Source of the DNA: an uncultured Bacteroidia bacterium | GTDB taxonomy: Bacteria > Bacteroidota > Bacteroidia > Bacteroidales > UBA932 | Direction: 5' to 3' | Assembly: GCA_902798975.1 (NCBI GenBank) | Contig: CADBYT010000019.1 | Location: 1 to 39,389, forward strand | Length of the DNA: 39,389 bases | Part shown: one piece after another, positions 18,484 to 25,482 of the stretch | Numbering within the stretch: position 1 is the stretch's first letter | Layout: the number at the start of each line of letters is the position of its first letter | The notes under the pieces: model-generated | The model's database searches: none | The model's input: only the letters and a program-made list of their open reading frames with translations | What the model was told of the DNA's origin: nothing | Position numbers and translations under genes: made by a program

Positions 18484-19839
18484 TTAGACCAGACCCTGCG
18501 CCACCATCGCGTTGGCCACCTTGATGAAGCCGGCGAGGTTGGCACCCTTGACGTAGTTGATATAGCCGTCCTCCTCGGTGCCGTACTTCAGGCAGGCAGC
18601 GTGGATGTCGGACATGATACGGTGCAGGTGCTCGTCGACCTCCTCGGAGGTCCATTTCTGGCGGATCGAGTTCTGGGTCATCTCCAGGCCGGATGTCGCC
18701 ACGCCGCCGGCGTTGGACGCCTTGCCCGGCGAGTAGAGCATCTTGTGCTCCTGGAAGATGGCGATGGCCTCGGGCGTGGAGGGCATGTTCGCACCCTCGA
18801 CGACGCACCAGCAGCCGCCCTTCACCAGGTTCTCCGCGTCGGCCTTCTCAATCTCGTTCTGCGTGGCGCAAGGGAGCGCGATGTCGCACGGGATTCTCCA
18901 CGGGCGCTCGCCCGGGAAGTACTGGGCCTTGGGATATTTGGTGACATACTCCTTGATACGTCCGCGGCGGATGTTCTTGAGTTCGAGCACGTACTGGTGC
19001 TTCTCCTCGTCGAATCCGTCAGGATCGTAGATAAAGCCGTCGGAATCGGAGAGCGTGACCACCTTGGCACCCAGGCGCATGGCCTTCTGGGCTGCATACT
19101 GGGCCACGTTGCCGGAGCCGGACACGACCACGGTCTTGCCCTCGAAGCTCTCGTTGCGGGTAGCGAGCATCTCCTGCGCGAAGTAGCAGACGCCGTAGCC
19201 CGTGGCTTCCGTACGGAGGAGGCTGCCGCCGAAGGGCAGGCCCTTGCCGGTCAGCGTGCCCGTGAACTCGTCGCGGAGGCGCTTGTACTGGCCGAAGAGG
19301 AAGCCGACCTCACGGCCGCCCACACCGATATCACCAGCCGGCACGTCGGTGTCGGGGCCAATGTGGCGGGAGAGCTCGGTCATGAAGCTCTGGCAGAAAC
19401 GCATCACTTCGGCGTCGGACTTGCCGCGCGGGCTGAAGTCGGAACCACCCTTGCCGCCGCCCATCGGGAGCGTGGTCAGGGAGTTCTTGAAAGTCTGTTC
19501 GAAGGCGAGGAACTTCAGGATGCTGAGGTTCACGCTGGCGTGGAAGCGGATACCGCCCTTGTAGGGGCCGATCGCGCTGTTCATCTGAACGCGGTAACCG
19601 CGGTTGATGTGGATCTCGCCCTTGTCGTCGGTCCAGGGCACGCGGAACATGATGACGCGCTCGGGCTCGACCATGCGCTCGAGGATCTTGAGATCCATCA
19701 GATGAGGATAAGAGGTGACATAAGGTGCAACACTTTCCACCACCTCACGGACGGCCTGGTGGAATTCCTTCTCGCCAGGGTTGCGTGCGATCAGTTCATC
19801 CATGAACCGGTCGACGTAGTTCTGTGTGAATTTGTCCAT
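18484..19839 (-). CDS. gdhA: Glutamate dehydrogenase, hexameric type
   Basis: Interconverts 2-oxoglutarate plus ammonia and glutamate. The 451-residue protein has the substrate-domain motifs YRVQMNSAIGPYKGGIRFH and LPMGGGKGGSDFSPRGKSD, the latter with the catalytic lysine. DVPAGDIGVGGREVGFLFG follows, and then the nucleotide domain with VVVSGSGNVAQYAAQKA. It ends NYVKGANLAGFIKVANAM. Length and motifs fit the NADP-type enzyme common in Bacteroidota, but cofactor use is inferred. Its own promoter lies upstream. The receiver/PEP-synthase-like gene follows after 9 bases, suggesting one transcript. Confidence 0.97.
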   Translation of the reverse strand: MDKFTQNYVDRFMDELIARNPGEKEFHQAVREVVESVAPYVTSYPHLMDLKILERMVEPERVIMFRVPWTDDKGEIHINRGYRVQMNSAIGPYKGGIRFHASVNLSILKFLAFEQTFKNSLTTLPMGGGKGGSDFSPRGKSDAEVMRFCQSFMTELSRHIGPDTDVPAGDIGVGGREVGFLFGQYKRLRDEFTGTLTGKGLPFGGSLLRTEATGYGVCYFAQEMLATRNESFEGKTVVVSGSGNVAQYAAQKAMRLGAKVVTLSDSDGFIYDPDGFDEEKHQYVLELKNIRRGRIKEYVTKYPKAQYFPGERPWRIPCDIALPCATQNEIEKADAENLVKGGCWCVVEGANMPSTPEAIAIFQEHKMLYSPGKASNAGGVATSGLEMTQNSIRQKWTSEEVDEHLHRIMSDIHAACLKYGTEEDGYINYVKGANLAGFIKVANAMVAQGLV

Positions 19840-19864
19840 ACGTTGGGATTTAACTAACCGGATT

Positions 19865-19895
19865 CAAATGTAAGAAAAAATTTTAAAAAGTCAAG
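19865..19895 (-). promoter_or_regulatory. Promoter of gdhA
   Basis: On the minus strand CTTG (19895-19892) and TACATTTG (19872-19865) are separated by 19 bases. The -7 box matches TAnnTTTG perfectly and the upstream box has one mismatch. The 5' leader would be about 20 bases. It is divergent from the hsp20 promoter. Confidence 0.65.
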
Positions 19896-19935
19896 ATATT
19901 TTGCTGAAAAAATGTCAGCGTTTTTGACAAAATGT

Positions 19936-19966
19936 CTTGATTATCAGGCGTTTAAATATAGTTTTG
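19936..19966 (+). promoter_or_regulatory. Promoter of hsp20
   Basis: CTTG at 19936-19939, then 19 bases, then TAGTTTTG at 19959-19966, a perfect TAnnTTTG. It would produce a 5' leader of about 110 bases containing the hairpin at 20018-20037. No CIRCE heat-shock operator is visible in the gap. Confidence 0.55.
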
Positions 19967-20017
19967 CGCCAAATTGTCGCTGTATGGCAGGTGGTCTGCG
20001 AATTGTAAGCATGTAAG

Positions 20018-20037
20018 TCGTCCCCCGGACGGGACGA
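20018..20037 (+). other. Hairpin in the hsp20 5' leader
   Basis: TCGTCCC pairs with GGGACGA around a 6-base loop. It lies about 30 bases upstream of the hsp20 Shine-Dalgarno-like AGGAG at 20069-20073. It may stabilise the mRNA or take part in temperature control, but it does not itself cover the ribosome-binding site. No function is proven. Confidence 0.4.
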
Positions 20038-20081
20038 AAGAAAAAAGTTCAACCATATTTAAAATGATAGGAGATTTGATT

Positions 20082-20513
20082 ATGTATCCCGCAAGAAGAA
20101 ACCAGGCTTGGATTCCGAGCGTTTTTGGAGATCTGTTCGACGATTTCGTCGTGATGCCCGCGAAGCAGTTCGCTTCCCCGGCCGTCAACATCAAGGAGAC
20201 CGACAAGGCTTTCGAAATTGAGATTGCGGCCCCGGGCATGACCAAGGAGGACTTCACGATCCGCGTCGACAACGACGAGGAGCTGGTGATCGCCCTGGAG
20301 AAAAAGCATGAGAACAAAGACGAGCACAAGGGAGAGAATTACCTGCGCCGCGAGTTCTCCTACACATCCTACCACCAGGCATTCACACTGCCCGACAACA
20401 TCGACGTCGAGAACATCAAGGCGACCATGACCAACGGCGTCCTGGGCATCGAGCTGCCCAAGAAGACTCCGGAGAAGCAGATTCCCGCTTCGAGGCAAAT
20501 CGCCATCGCGTAA
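20082..20513 (+). CDS. Small heat-shock protein, Hsp20/alpha-crystallin family
   Basis: ATP-independent chaperone that holds unfolding proteins. The start at 20082 (MYPARRNQAWIPSVFGDLFDDF) is preferred because AGGAG lies about 8 bases upstream and the N terminus then matches Bacteroidota Hsp20 proteins. ATG at 20064 is also open. Of 143 residues, about 35-130 form the alpha-crystallin domain: ASPAVNIKETDKAFEIEIAA, PGMTKEDFTIRVDNDEELVI, and the closing NGVLGIELPKK. The C-terminal tail has an IPAS-type I-x-x motif region. A REP-like element and an intrinsic terminator follow the stop. Confidence 0.95.
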   Translation: MYPARRNQAWIPSVFGDLFDDFVVMPAKQFASPAVNIKETDKAFEIEIAAPGMTKEDFTIRVDNDEELVIALEKKHENKDEHKGENYLRREFSYTSYHQAFTLPDNIDVENIKATMTNGVLGIELPKKTPEKQIPASRQIAIA

Positions 20514-20514
20514 A

Positions 20515-20542
20515 GAGATGCCCGATCAAGTCGGGCATGACG
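20515..20542 (-). repeat. REP-like hairpin element, copy 3 (after hsp20)
   Basis: On the minus strand: CGTCAT, stem ATGCCCGA / TCGGGCAT around CTTGA, then ATCTC. It shares flanks and loop with copies at 10645 and 15512, but the stem sequence differs and remains paired. It begins 2 bases after the hsp20 stop and is followed by a separate terminator. Confidence 0.75.
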
Positions 20543-20548
20543 AAAGAG

Positions 20549-20590
20549 ACCGCCGTAGGAGCATTCCTGCGGCGGTTTCTTTTTATTTTA
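20549..20590 (+). terminator. Intrinsic terminator of hsp20
   Basis: ACCGCCGTAGGA pairs with TCCTGCGGCGGT (12 bp, one G-U pair) around a GCAT loop, followed by a T-rich tract (TTCTTTTTATTTT). It is a classical Rho-independent terminator, 35 bases after the hsp20 stop. Confidence 0.9.
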
Positions 20591-20624
20591 TGGAGAAATC
20601 CGTATATTGCCGTCTCAAAACCTC

Positions 20625-21374
20625 ATGATGATGACCAAGCTCGTATCCATCCTGCTCGCCGCCGCCGTCGCCGGCTGCAGTTCCCAGAGTCTCCCCTTCC
20701 CGGTGGAATCCTTCGACACGCCGACAGGCAACAAAGTCGAAATCGCCATGATCCATCACGGATCCATCGCCCTGAGCTACAAGGGCTTCCACATCCAGAT
20801 CGACCCGGTGATGCAGATGGGTGACACGCAGATCGACTATTCCGCCTTCCCGAAGGCGGACTGCATCCTCGTGACCCACGAGCACGGCGACCACCTGGAT
20901 CCGGCCGCCATCGACTTCCTCTCCAAGGACGGCACCCGGGTGCTCCTCAACCCCGCTTCCCGGGAGAAACTGGGCAAGGGCGAGGCCGTCTCCAACGGTG
21001 ACACGCTCCGCGTCGGGCCCGTCGGGATCATCGTCGTTCCCGCCTACAACATCAGCGAGGACCACCTGCAGTTCCACCCCCAGGGCCGGGACAACGGCTA
21101 TATCCTGGATTTCGACGGCTTCCGCGTGTACGTGTCGGGCGACACGGAGGATATTGACGAGATGGCCGGCTTCGGCCCGCTGGATGTCGCCTTCCTCTCC
21201 GCGAACCAGCCCTACACGATGACCACCACGCAGTGCGTCGATGCGGCCATGACCCTGGACCCGAAGGTCCTGGTCCCCTACCACCTCTCCAATACGGACA
21301 TGCAGGAAATCAAGAACGTCCTCGATTCCAACGATTCCGGGATCGAGGTGCTCCTGTTCGAAGAATTGCGTTAG
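20625..21374 (+). CDS. Metallo-beta-lactamase-fold hydrolase, lipoprotein
   Basis: UlaG-like metal-dependent hydrolase of unknown substrate. The ATG at 20625 (with further ATGs at 20628 and 20631) gives MMMTKLVSILLAAAVAGC, a lipoprotein signal peptide with Cys18. The TTG at 20607 is an unlikely start. The metal-binding motif THEHGDHLD lies near residues 83-91. VYVSGDTEDIDEM and VLVPYHLSNTD supply further ligands. The 249-residue length is normal. It converges on the nucleosidase gene, with only 2 bases between the two stops, and no terminator is seen between them. Confidence 0.9.
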   Translation: MMMTKLVSILLAAAVAGCSSQSLPFPVESFDTPTGNKVEIAMIHHGSIALSYKGFHIQIDPVMQMGDTQIDYSAFPKADCILVTHEHGDHLDPAAIDFLSKDGTRVLLNPASREKLGKGEAVSNGDTLRVGPVGIIVVPAYNISEDHLQFHPQGRDNGYILDFDGFRVYVSGDTEDIDEMAGFGPLDVAFLSANQPYTMTTTQCVDAAMTLDPKVLVPYHLSNTDMQEIKNVLDSNDSGIEVLLFEELR

Positions 21375-21376
21375 TT

Positions 21377-22000
21377 TTACAGGCTTTCCAGCAGCTGGCG
21401 GACGAAGGCGAAGGAATCTTCCCCGATCTTCTGCCAGAAATCATTGTACACCGCCTCGGATTTCTTTTCGGCATGGCGGGCGTCGCTGATAATGCGGAAG
21501 CTCAGGAAGGGTACGCCGTAATGCCGGCAAACCTGGGCGATGGCCGCAGATTCCATGTCGCAGGCCAGCGCGTCGGGGTAGATGTCCAGCACGCGCGCAT
21601 CCTCCTCGGAGGAGGTCAGGAACTGGTCCCCGGTGCAGATCAGGCCGCTGTGCAGCGTGCACCCGGTCTGCAGGCCGAGGGCAGCCGCAAGCAGGGACGG
21701 GTCCGCATCGAAACGCTGCGGAAGCCCCTGCACCTGACCGGGAAGGTTCCCCTCGCCGCACCACACGTCGTGGTACGCCGTCTGCTTGCCCAACACGATG
21801 TCAAACACCCCCACGCCGGCACCGATGCCCCCGGTGCAGCCGGAATTAATGATGCAGTCGGGGTGTTCGGCAAGGATGAATTCCGTCGCGGCCCGGGCGG
21901 CGCCCGCCTTGCCGATGCCGGACTTGATGACATCCGTCACCCCGGCACGGCGAAGGGCCTCGTATTCCGAGCTCATCGCGACGATCAGTCCCGTCTTCAT
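21377..22000 (-). CDS. mtnN: 5'-methylthioadenosine/S-adenosylhomocysteine nucleosidase family protein
   Basis: Cleaves adenine from MTA or SAH, recycling methionine and the activated methyl cycle. The start at 22000 (MKTGLIVAMSSEYEALRRAG) overlaps the previous stop as ATGA. Family motifs are the N-terminal Glu in MSSEYEAL, NSGCTGGIGAGVGVFD, YHDVWCGEGNLPGQVQGLP, the catalytic ACDMESAAIAQVC near residue 150, and FRIISDARH. It is rather short (207 residues). A futalosine hydrolase (MqnB) relative is the main alternative. It is the last gene of the operon starting with the ThrE-like exporter. Confidence 0.85.
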   Translation of the reverse strand: MKTGLIVAMSSEYEALRRAGVTDVIKSGIGKAGAARAATEFILAEHPDCIINSGCTGGIGAGVGVFDIVLGKQTAYHDVWCGEGNLPGQVQGLPQRFDADPSLLAAALGLQTGCTLHSGLICTGDQFLTSSEEDARVLDIYPDALACDMESAAIAQVCRHYGVPFLSFRIISDARHAEKKSEAVYNDFWQKIGEDSFAFVRQLLESL

Positions 22001-23466
22001 TCCGGCAGCATTTTGAAGCCGTCGAGGATCAGCAGATCGGACAGGCAGAGATCCTTGTATTTCGTGCCCGGCTCGACCTCCAGGACAGTTATACGGATGG
22101 AAGAGACGTATTCGGAGCTGAAGGGGACCTTGTCGAAGAGGATGATGCCATTTTCGTCTTCGCCTGTCGGGCGGCCGTCCTGCTCCCGGAACAGCGTCGT
22201 GACCGGAATCATCACAATGCTGCCGAAGCGCGGACTGTCCGCCTCGGAGAGGGCGAAATGATTGCCGTCCCACTCCGTGAGCTCGAGCTCCAGCGGCTCG
22301 TCCTTGTAGCCGTCGGCCCGGGTGATCTCGAGGCGCATGCGCTTGATACGGCTGTTGGCCGACCAGAGCGACGCGGATTTATGGTAGCCGTTGTAGAGGC
22401 CGATGTCGGAGACGCGGCAGGGAGTCGGGAAATCAATGGAAAGCGTGGCGCCCACCCCGTTGCCGGGGGCCACCCAGGCCGTGGTGAGGTCGCCGTCCTG
22501 CATGTTGGAAGCTGGATATTTATCCTGCGAACCGGACACGTTGAGCCGGTATTTCGAGTTGGAGACCAGGCAGTTTTTGAGCGGTTCGCCCCAGGACGGG
22601 AAAGGCTCTTCCGCCACGGAGTAATTGCGGTAGAAATTCACGACCAGTCCGTTTGCGGTGGCGAAGTCATAGTTCTTCGCGTCATAGGTAAAGACGTTGC
22701 CGTTGCGCACGAAGTCCGCGCCGTACACGCTCGGGCTCTCGGGGCTTTCCTTGTGAAGAAAACCCTTCGGCAGGCCGGAGCAGTCCACTTTGAGGGAAAG
22801 GACGTCCGCCTTGCCGTTGCCCCAATGCCTGGCCGGCGTGAAATCATAGTAAAACTCCCCGTCATGCGGGAAATAGCGGGTCAGGGGCGAGCCTCCCAGG
22901 GAAAAGAGGGGGGCCGACCAGTTGCAAAGGACAGAATAGTTTACCTCCAGGGTCACCGTGGCGCCGGCCGGAATGTCCAGCACCGTATAGGTCCAGAGGC
23001 GGCAGACGTTCATGTCGACCATTTCGCCCTCTTCATTCTCATATTCGTCGATTTTGACGATGCTGTCGGCGTGCGTCCAGCCGAGTTCCTTTCCTTCCAG
23101 GCGGAAGTGGATGTCGCGCAGCGCCCGGTCGGCGATGCCGGTTTCGAACATCGACTCGCTCATCTCGGAGCTGTCAAACCCCTCCAGGTCGTCCATGTTT
23201 CCGCTGAAGTCCAGCGGGAAGCCGTAATCCACGTGGATGTCCCGGGAGGAACCGTTGCGCAGGCGATAGGCCACCGAAACCTCGGTGTAAGGGACCATGA
23301 CCTTGATATTGAGGTCTTCCCGGACCACCTGCACATCGGACACTTTCAGCGGAACCGGGTTGCAGGAGCGGATCGAAGCGGAAAACGAGATGACCGGATC
23401 GCCGTTGGCGAGGGACAGCCAGGGCAGGATCACAAAAACCAGCAGGGAAAGGAAATACTTTTTCAT
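21997..23466 (-). CDS. Secreted protein with a discoidin-like (NADase-type glycan-binding) domain
   Basis: Function unknown. The start at 23466 gives a signal peptide (MKKYFLSLLVFVILPWLSLA); the protein is 489 residues. The N-terminal region of about 300 residues (PVPLKVSDVQVVREDLNIKV, VDYGFPLDFSGN) looks beta-rich and related to proteins with dual immunoglobulin-like folds. The C-terminal part, from about 325, has the discoidin-like block YPASNMQDGDLTTAWVAPG, ATLSIDFPTPCRVSDIGLYN and RIKRMRLEITRADGY. That block resembles the NADase-type glycan-binding domain. The gene lies between the ThrE-like gene (18-base gap) and the nucleosidase gene (4-base overlap). Confidence 0.75.
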   Translation of the reverse strand: MKKYFLSLLVFVILPWLSLANGDPVISFSASIRSCNPVPLKVSDVQVVREDLNIKVMVPYTEVSVAYRLRNGSSRDIHVDYGFPLDFSGNMDDLEGFDSSEMSESMFETGIADRALRDIHFRLEGKELGWTHADSIVKIDEYENEEGEMVDMNVCRLWTYTVLDIPAGATVTLEVNYSVLCNWSAPLFSLGGSPLTRYFPHDGEFYYDFTPARHWGNGKADVLSLKVDCSGLPKGFLHKESPESPSVYGADFVRNGNVFTYDAKNYDFATANGLVVNFYRNYSVAEEPFPSWGEPLKNCLVSNSKYRLNVSGSQDKYPASNMQDGDLTTAWVAPGNGVGATLSIDFPTPCRVSDIGLYNGYHKSASLWSANSRIKRMRLEITRADGYKDEPLELELTEWDGNHFALSEADSPRFGSIVMIPVTTLFREQDGRPTGEDENGIILFDKVPFSSEYVSSIRITVLEVEPGTKYKDLCLSDLLILDGFKMLPE

Positions 23467-23484
23467 ATCGCAATACAACTTTTA

Positions 23485-24786
23485 TCAATGAACGGAATGC
23501 TTTTTCCGCCTGTCATGGCCCGAGAAGAGACGCTGGGGCAGTTCCATGGCCAGGATGATGCCGAGCACGATGGCGACGGCGGCCTTGGCTGCGCCGAAAC
23601 CGCTGGTGAGCGATGCAGCAAGCCGTCCGGAGACCAGGTAATAGGTGCACCAGAAGATACCGGCTCCCGGCACCAGCGGGAAGATGCCGCAGAGCAGGAA
23701 GACCTGGGCGGGGCACTTGTGGCCGATGGCGGCGAAACGAGCCAGCACGCAGATCAGGACAGAAGCCAGGATGACGGAAATGACGGGGCTGACGGCAAGG
23801 TAACGGACCAGCACCAGATACAGGCACCAGCCGACGGCACCGATCAGGCCGGCGGTCAGGTATTGCGCACGCGGCACGCCGAAGAGGTCGGCAAAGGCAA
23901 GCGTGCCCACGAAGGCCGCCACCGTCTGGGTGAGCAGGCCGGCCGTGGCCGGATTGACGCTCATGCCCTGCAGGACGACCATCCCGCCGAAGCACCAGCC
24001 GTCCAGCATGAAGCTGAAGGCCACGCCGAGCGCAATGCACACGAAGCCGAGCATGGCGTCGGTCAGCCGGGTCAGGCCGGCGATGTAGTCGGAATTCGCC
24101 AGGTCCCGCACTCCGTTCACGAAGGGAACGCCGGGGACCAGGGGCATGATCGAACCGATGATCATGTTGCTGAGACTCTCCCCGAAACCGATGCGGTGGA
24201 AGAGCAGGCAGAGGAAGGTGGCCAGCAGGGCGTTGCACACCCCGCCCACGATCTTGGACAGGTAGCGGCTGCTGACGAAAAGGATAAATGCATACAGGAG
24301 TGCGCCAACGGCGAAAGCGGCGGCGCAGTCCAGCCAGCCGCCGCCGAATACGGCGCAGAAGCCGGCTGCGCCCAGGGCGGAGCCCAGGATCTGCTCCCAG
24401 TTCGGCTTGGGGGCGGACAGGCGGATGAGATGCAGGCGCTCGCGGGCCTGCTCCAGCGAGCAGACGCCGTAGGCGATATCGTAGCTCAGGCGGTTGACGG
24501 CGATGACCTTGGAGAGCTGAATTCCGCGGATGGGGATGAACTCGACGTTGGCGTAGGTCTGCGCCTGTCCGCCGCCCTGCCGGACCTTGTCCACCGAGCC
24601 GGTGGTGAAGATGCCGTTGCTGAGCACGAAGAAACTCCCCGAATCAACGCCGAAGTGCGATGCAATCCGGGACATGATGTCCTCCACGCGCGAAATCTCG
24701 GCGCCGTTCTCCAGCAGAATGTGCCCGGCCTCAGCCGCCACTTCCAGCACCTCTGCCAGATCGACTTCCTGTCGTGTGTTTTCCAT
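23485..24786 (-). CDS. Threonine/serine exporter family membrane protein (ThrE-like)
   Basis: Fused form of the ThrE family: the N-terminal DUF1212-type half contains AAEAGHILLENGAEISRVED, FFVLSNGIFTT and MPLVPGVPFVNGVRDLANSDY. The C-terminal DUF3815-type half repeats a GIFPLVPGAGIFW motif. About ten hydrophobic segments are visible from residue 130 on. Members export threonine or serine, but the substrate here is inferred only. The start at 24786 (MENTRQEVDLAEVLEVAAEA) follows a perfect -7 box by 5 bases. It is divergent from the phosphatase-kinase-clpP block. The presence of thrABC elsewhere in the window fits threonine export but does not prove it. Confidence 0.9.
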   Translation of the reverse strand: MENTRQEVDLAEVLEVAAEAGHILLENGAEISRVEDIMSRIASHFGVDSGSFFVLSNGIFTTGSVDKVRQGGGQAQTYANVEFIPIRGIQLSKVIAVNRLSYDIAYGVCSLEQARERLHLIRLSAPKPNWEQILGSALGAAGFCAVFGGGWLDCAAAFAVGALLYAFILFVSSRYLSKIVGGVCNALLATFLCLLFHRIGFGESLSNMIIGSIMPLVPGVPFVNGVRDLANSDYIAGLTRLTDAMLGFVCIALGVAFSFMLDGWCFGGMVVLQGMSVNPATAGLLTQTVAAFVGTLAFADLFGVPRAQYLTAGLIGAVGWCLYLVLVRYLAVSPVISVILASVLICVLARFAAIGHKCPAQVFLLCGIFPLVPGAGIFWCTYYLVSGRLAASLTSGFGAAKAAVAIVLGIILAMELPQRLFSGHDRRKKHSVH

Positions 24787-24791
24787 AATTG

Positions 24792-24799
24792 CAAAGATA
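24792..24799 (-). promoter_or_regulatory. -7 promoter box of the ThrE-like gene
   Basis: The minus strand reads TATCTTTG, a perfect TAnnTTTG, five bases before the ATG at 24786. The upstream box is weak. Transcription would begin at or next to the start codon. Confidence 0.5.
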
Positions 24800-24811
24800 C
24801 GATATTTCCCG

Positions 24812-24819
24812 TATTTTTG
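24812..24819 (+). promoter_or_regulatory. -7 promoter box of the HAD phosphatase gene
   Basis: TATTTTTG, a perfect TAnnTTTG, lies 6 bases before the ATG at 24826. ATTG at 24788-24791 is 20 bases upstream and could be a weak -33 box. It overlaps the divergent ThrE-like promoter, so both cannot easily be occupied at once. Confidence 0.5.
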
Positions 24820-24825
24820 CAGGTC

Positions 24826-25482
24826 ATGATACGCAATATCTTTTTTGACTTCGACGGTACGCTGGCCGACACCAGCGAGGGTATCGTCCGCTGCACGCAG
24901 GCCACGCTGCAGGAGATGGGCCTGCCCGCCTCCACCCCCCAGCGCATCAAGGCCACCATCGGCCTGCCGTTGGGCCAGTGCTTCGCCCGGGGTACGGACA
25001 CGCCGCCGGAGCGCGTCGACGAGGCCTGCGCCACTTACAGGCGGATCTTCGGCGATATTGCCATCCCCTGCATCACGCTCTATCCGGGCGTCAAGGAAGT
25101 CCTCGCGCAGCTGCATGCTTCCGGCCTGCTACTGGCCATCTGCACCTCGCGCAGCCGCGCCTCCCTGGAGACCCTGATCCGCATGCTGGAGATCGAGCCG
25201 TATTTCTGCGCGCTTACCAATAACGAAGACGTCTCCCATCCCAAGCCCGCTCCCGATCTCGCACTCCTGCTGCTGGAACGGCTCGGAGCACGGGCGGAAG
25301 AATCCCTCGTGGTCGGCGACACGATCTTCGACCTGCAGATGGGCCGCGCCGCCGGGTGCCGCACCTGCGGCGTCACCTGGGGCAACCAGGACCGCCCTAC
25401 CCTCCAGACCGCATCTCCTGACTGGATCCTTGACGATATCCGCGATCTTTTCGTATATTTGCGTACACACCAATCACTATGA
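24826..25482 (+). CDS. HAD-family phosphatase, phosphoglycolate phosphatase-like
   Basis: Small-molecule phosphatase of the haloacid dehalogenase superfamily. The start at 24826 (MIRNIFFDFDGTLADTSEGI) places motif I DFDGT with the nucleophile Asp at residue 8. Motif II is ICTSRSR, motif III lysine is in SHPKPAPDLALLLLE, and motif IV is VVGDTIFDLQMG. At 218 residues, with a helical cap between motifs I and II, it is Gph/PgmB-like. Its stop overlaps the kinase-AAA start as ATGA, so translation is coupled and the genes likely form an operon with clpP. The substrate is not predictable. Confidence 0.92.
   Translation: MIRNIFFDFDGTLADTSEGIVRCTQATLQEMGLPASTPQRIKATIGLPLGQCFARGTDTPPERVDEACATYRRIFGDIAIPCITLYPGVKEVLAQLHASGLLLAICTSRSRASLETLIRMLEIEPYFCALTNNEDVSHPKPAPDLALLLLERLGARAEESLVVGDTIFDLQMGRAAGCRTCGVTWGNQDRPTLQTASPDWILDDIRDLFVYLRTHQSL
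25454..25461 (+). promoter_or_regulatory. Possible internal -7 promoter box before the kinase-AAA gene
   Basis: TATATTTG lies inside the end of the phosphatase gene, 17 bases before the kinase-AAA ATG. The matching upstream box is weak (CTTG with about 21 bases spacing). It could allow the kinase-AAA-clpP pair to be transcribed without the phosphatase. Confidence 0.35.

Noticed and set aside
19840-20081. CIRCE (HrcA) heat-shock operator before hsp20
   Set aside because: No TTAGCACTC-N9-GAGTGCTAA match; the only clear inverted repeat is an unrelated GC-rich hairpin.
22258-25482. Very long plus-strand open frame of over 1000 codons
   Set aside because: Only its last 218 codons, from 24826, are a real gene (HAD phosphatase). 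The rest is antisense to the discoidin-like and ThrE-like genes.
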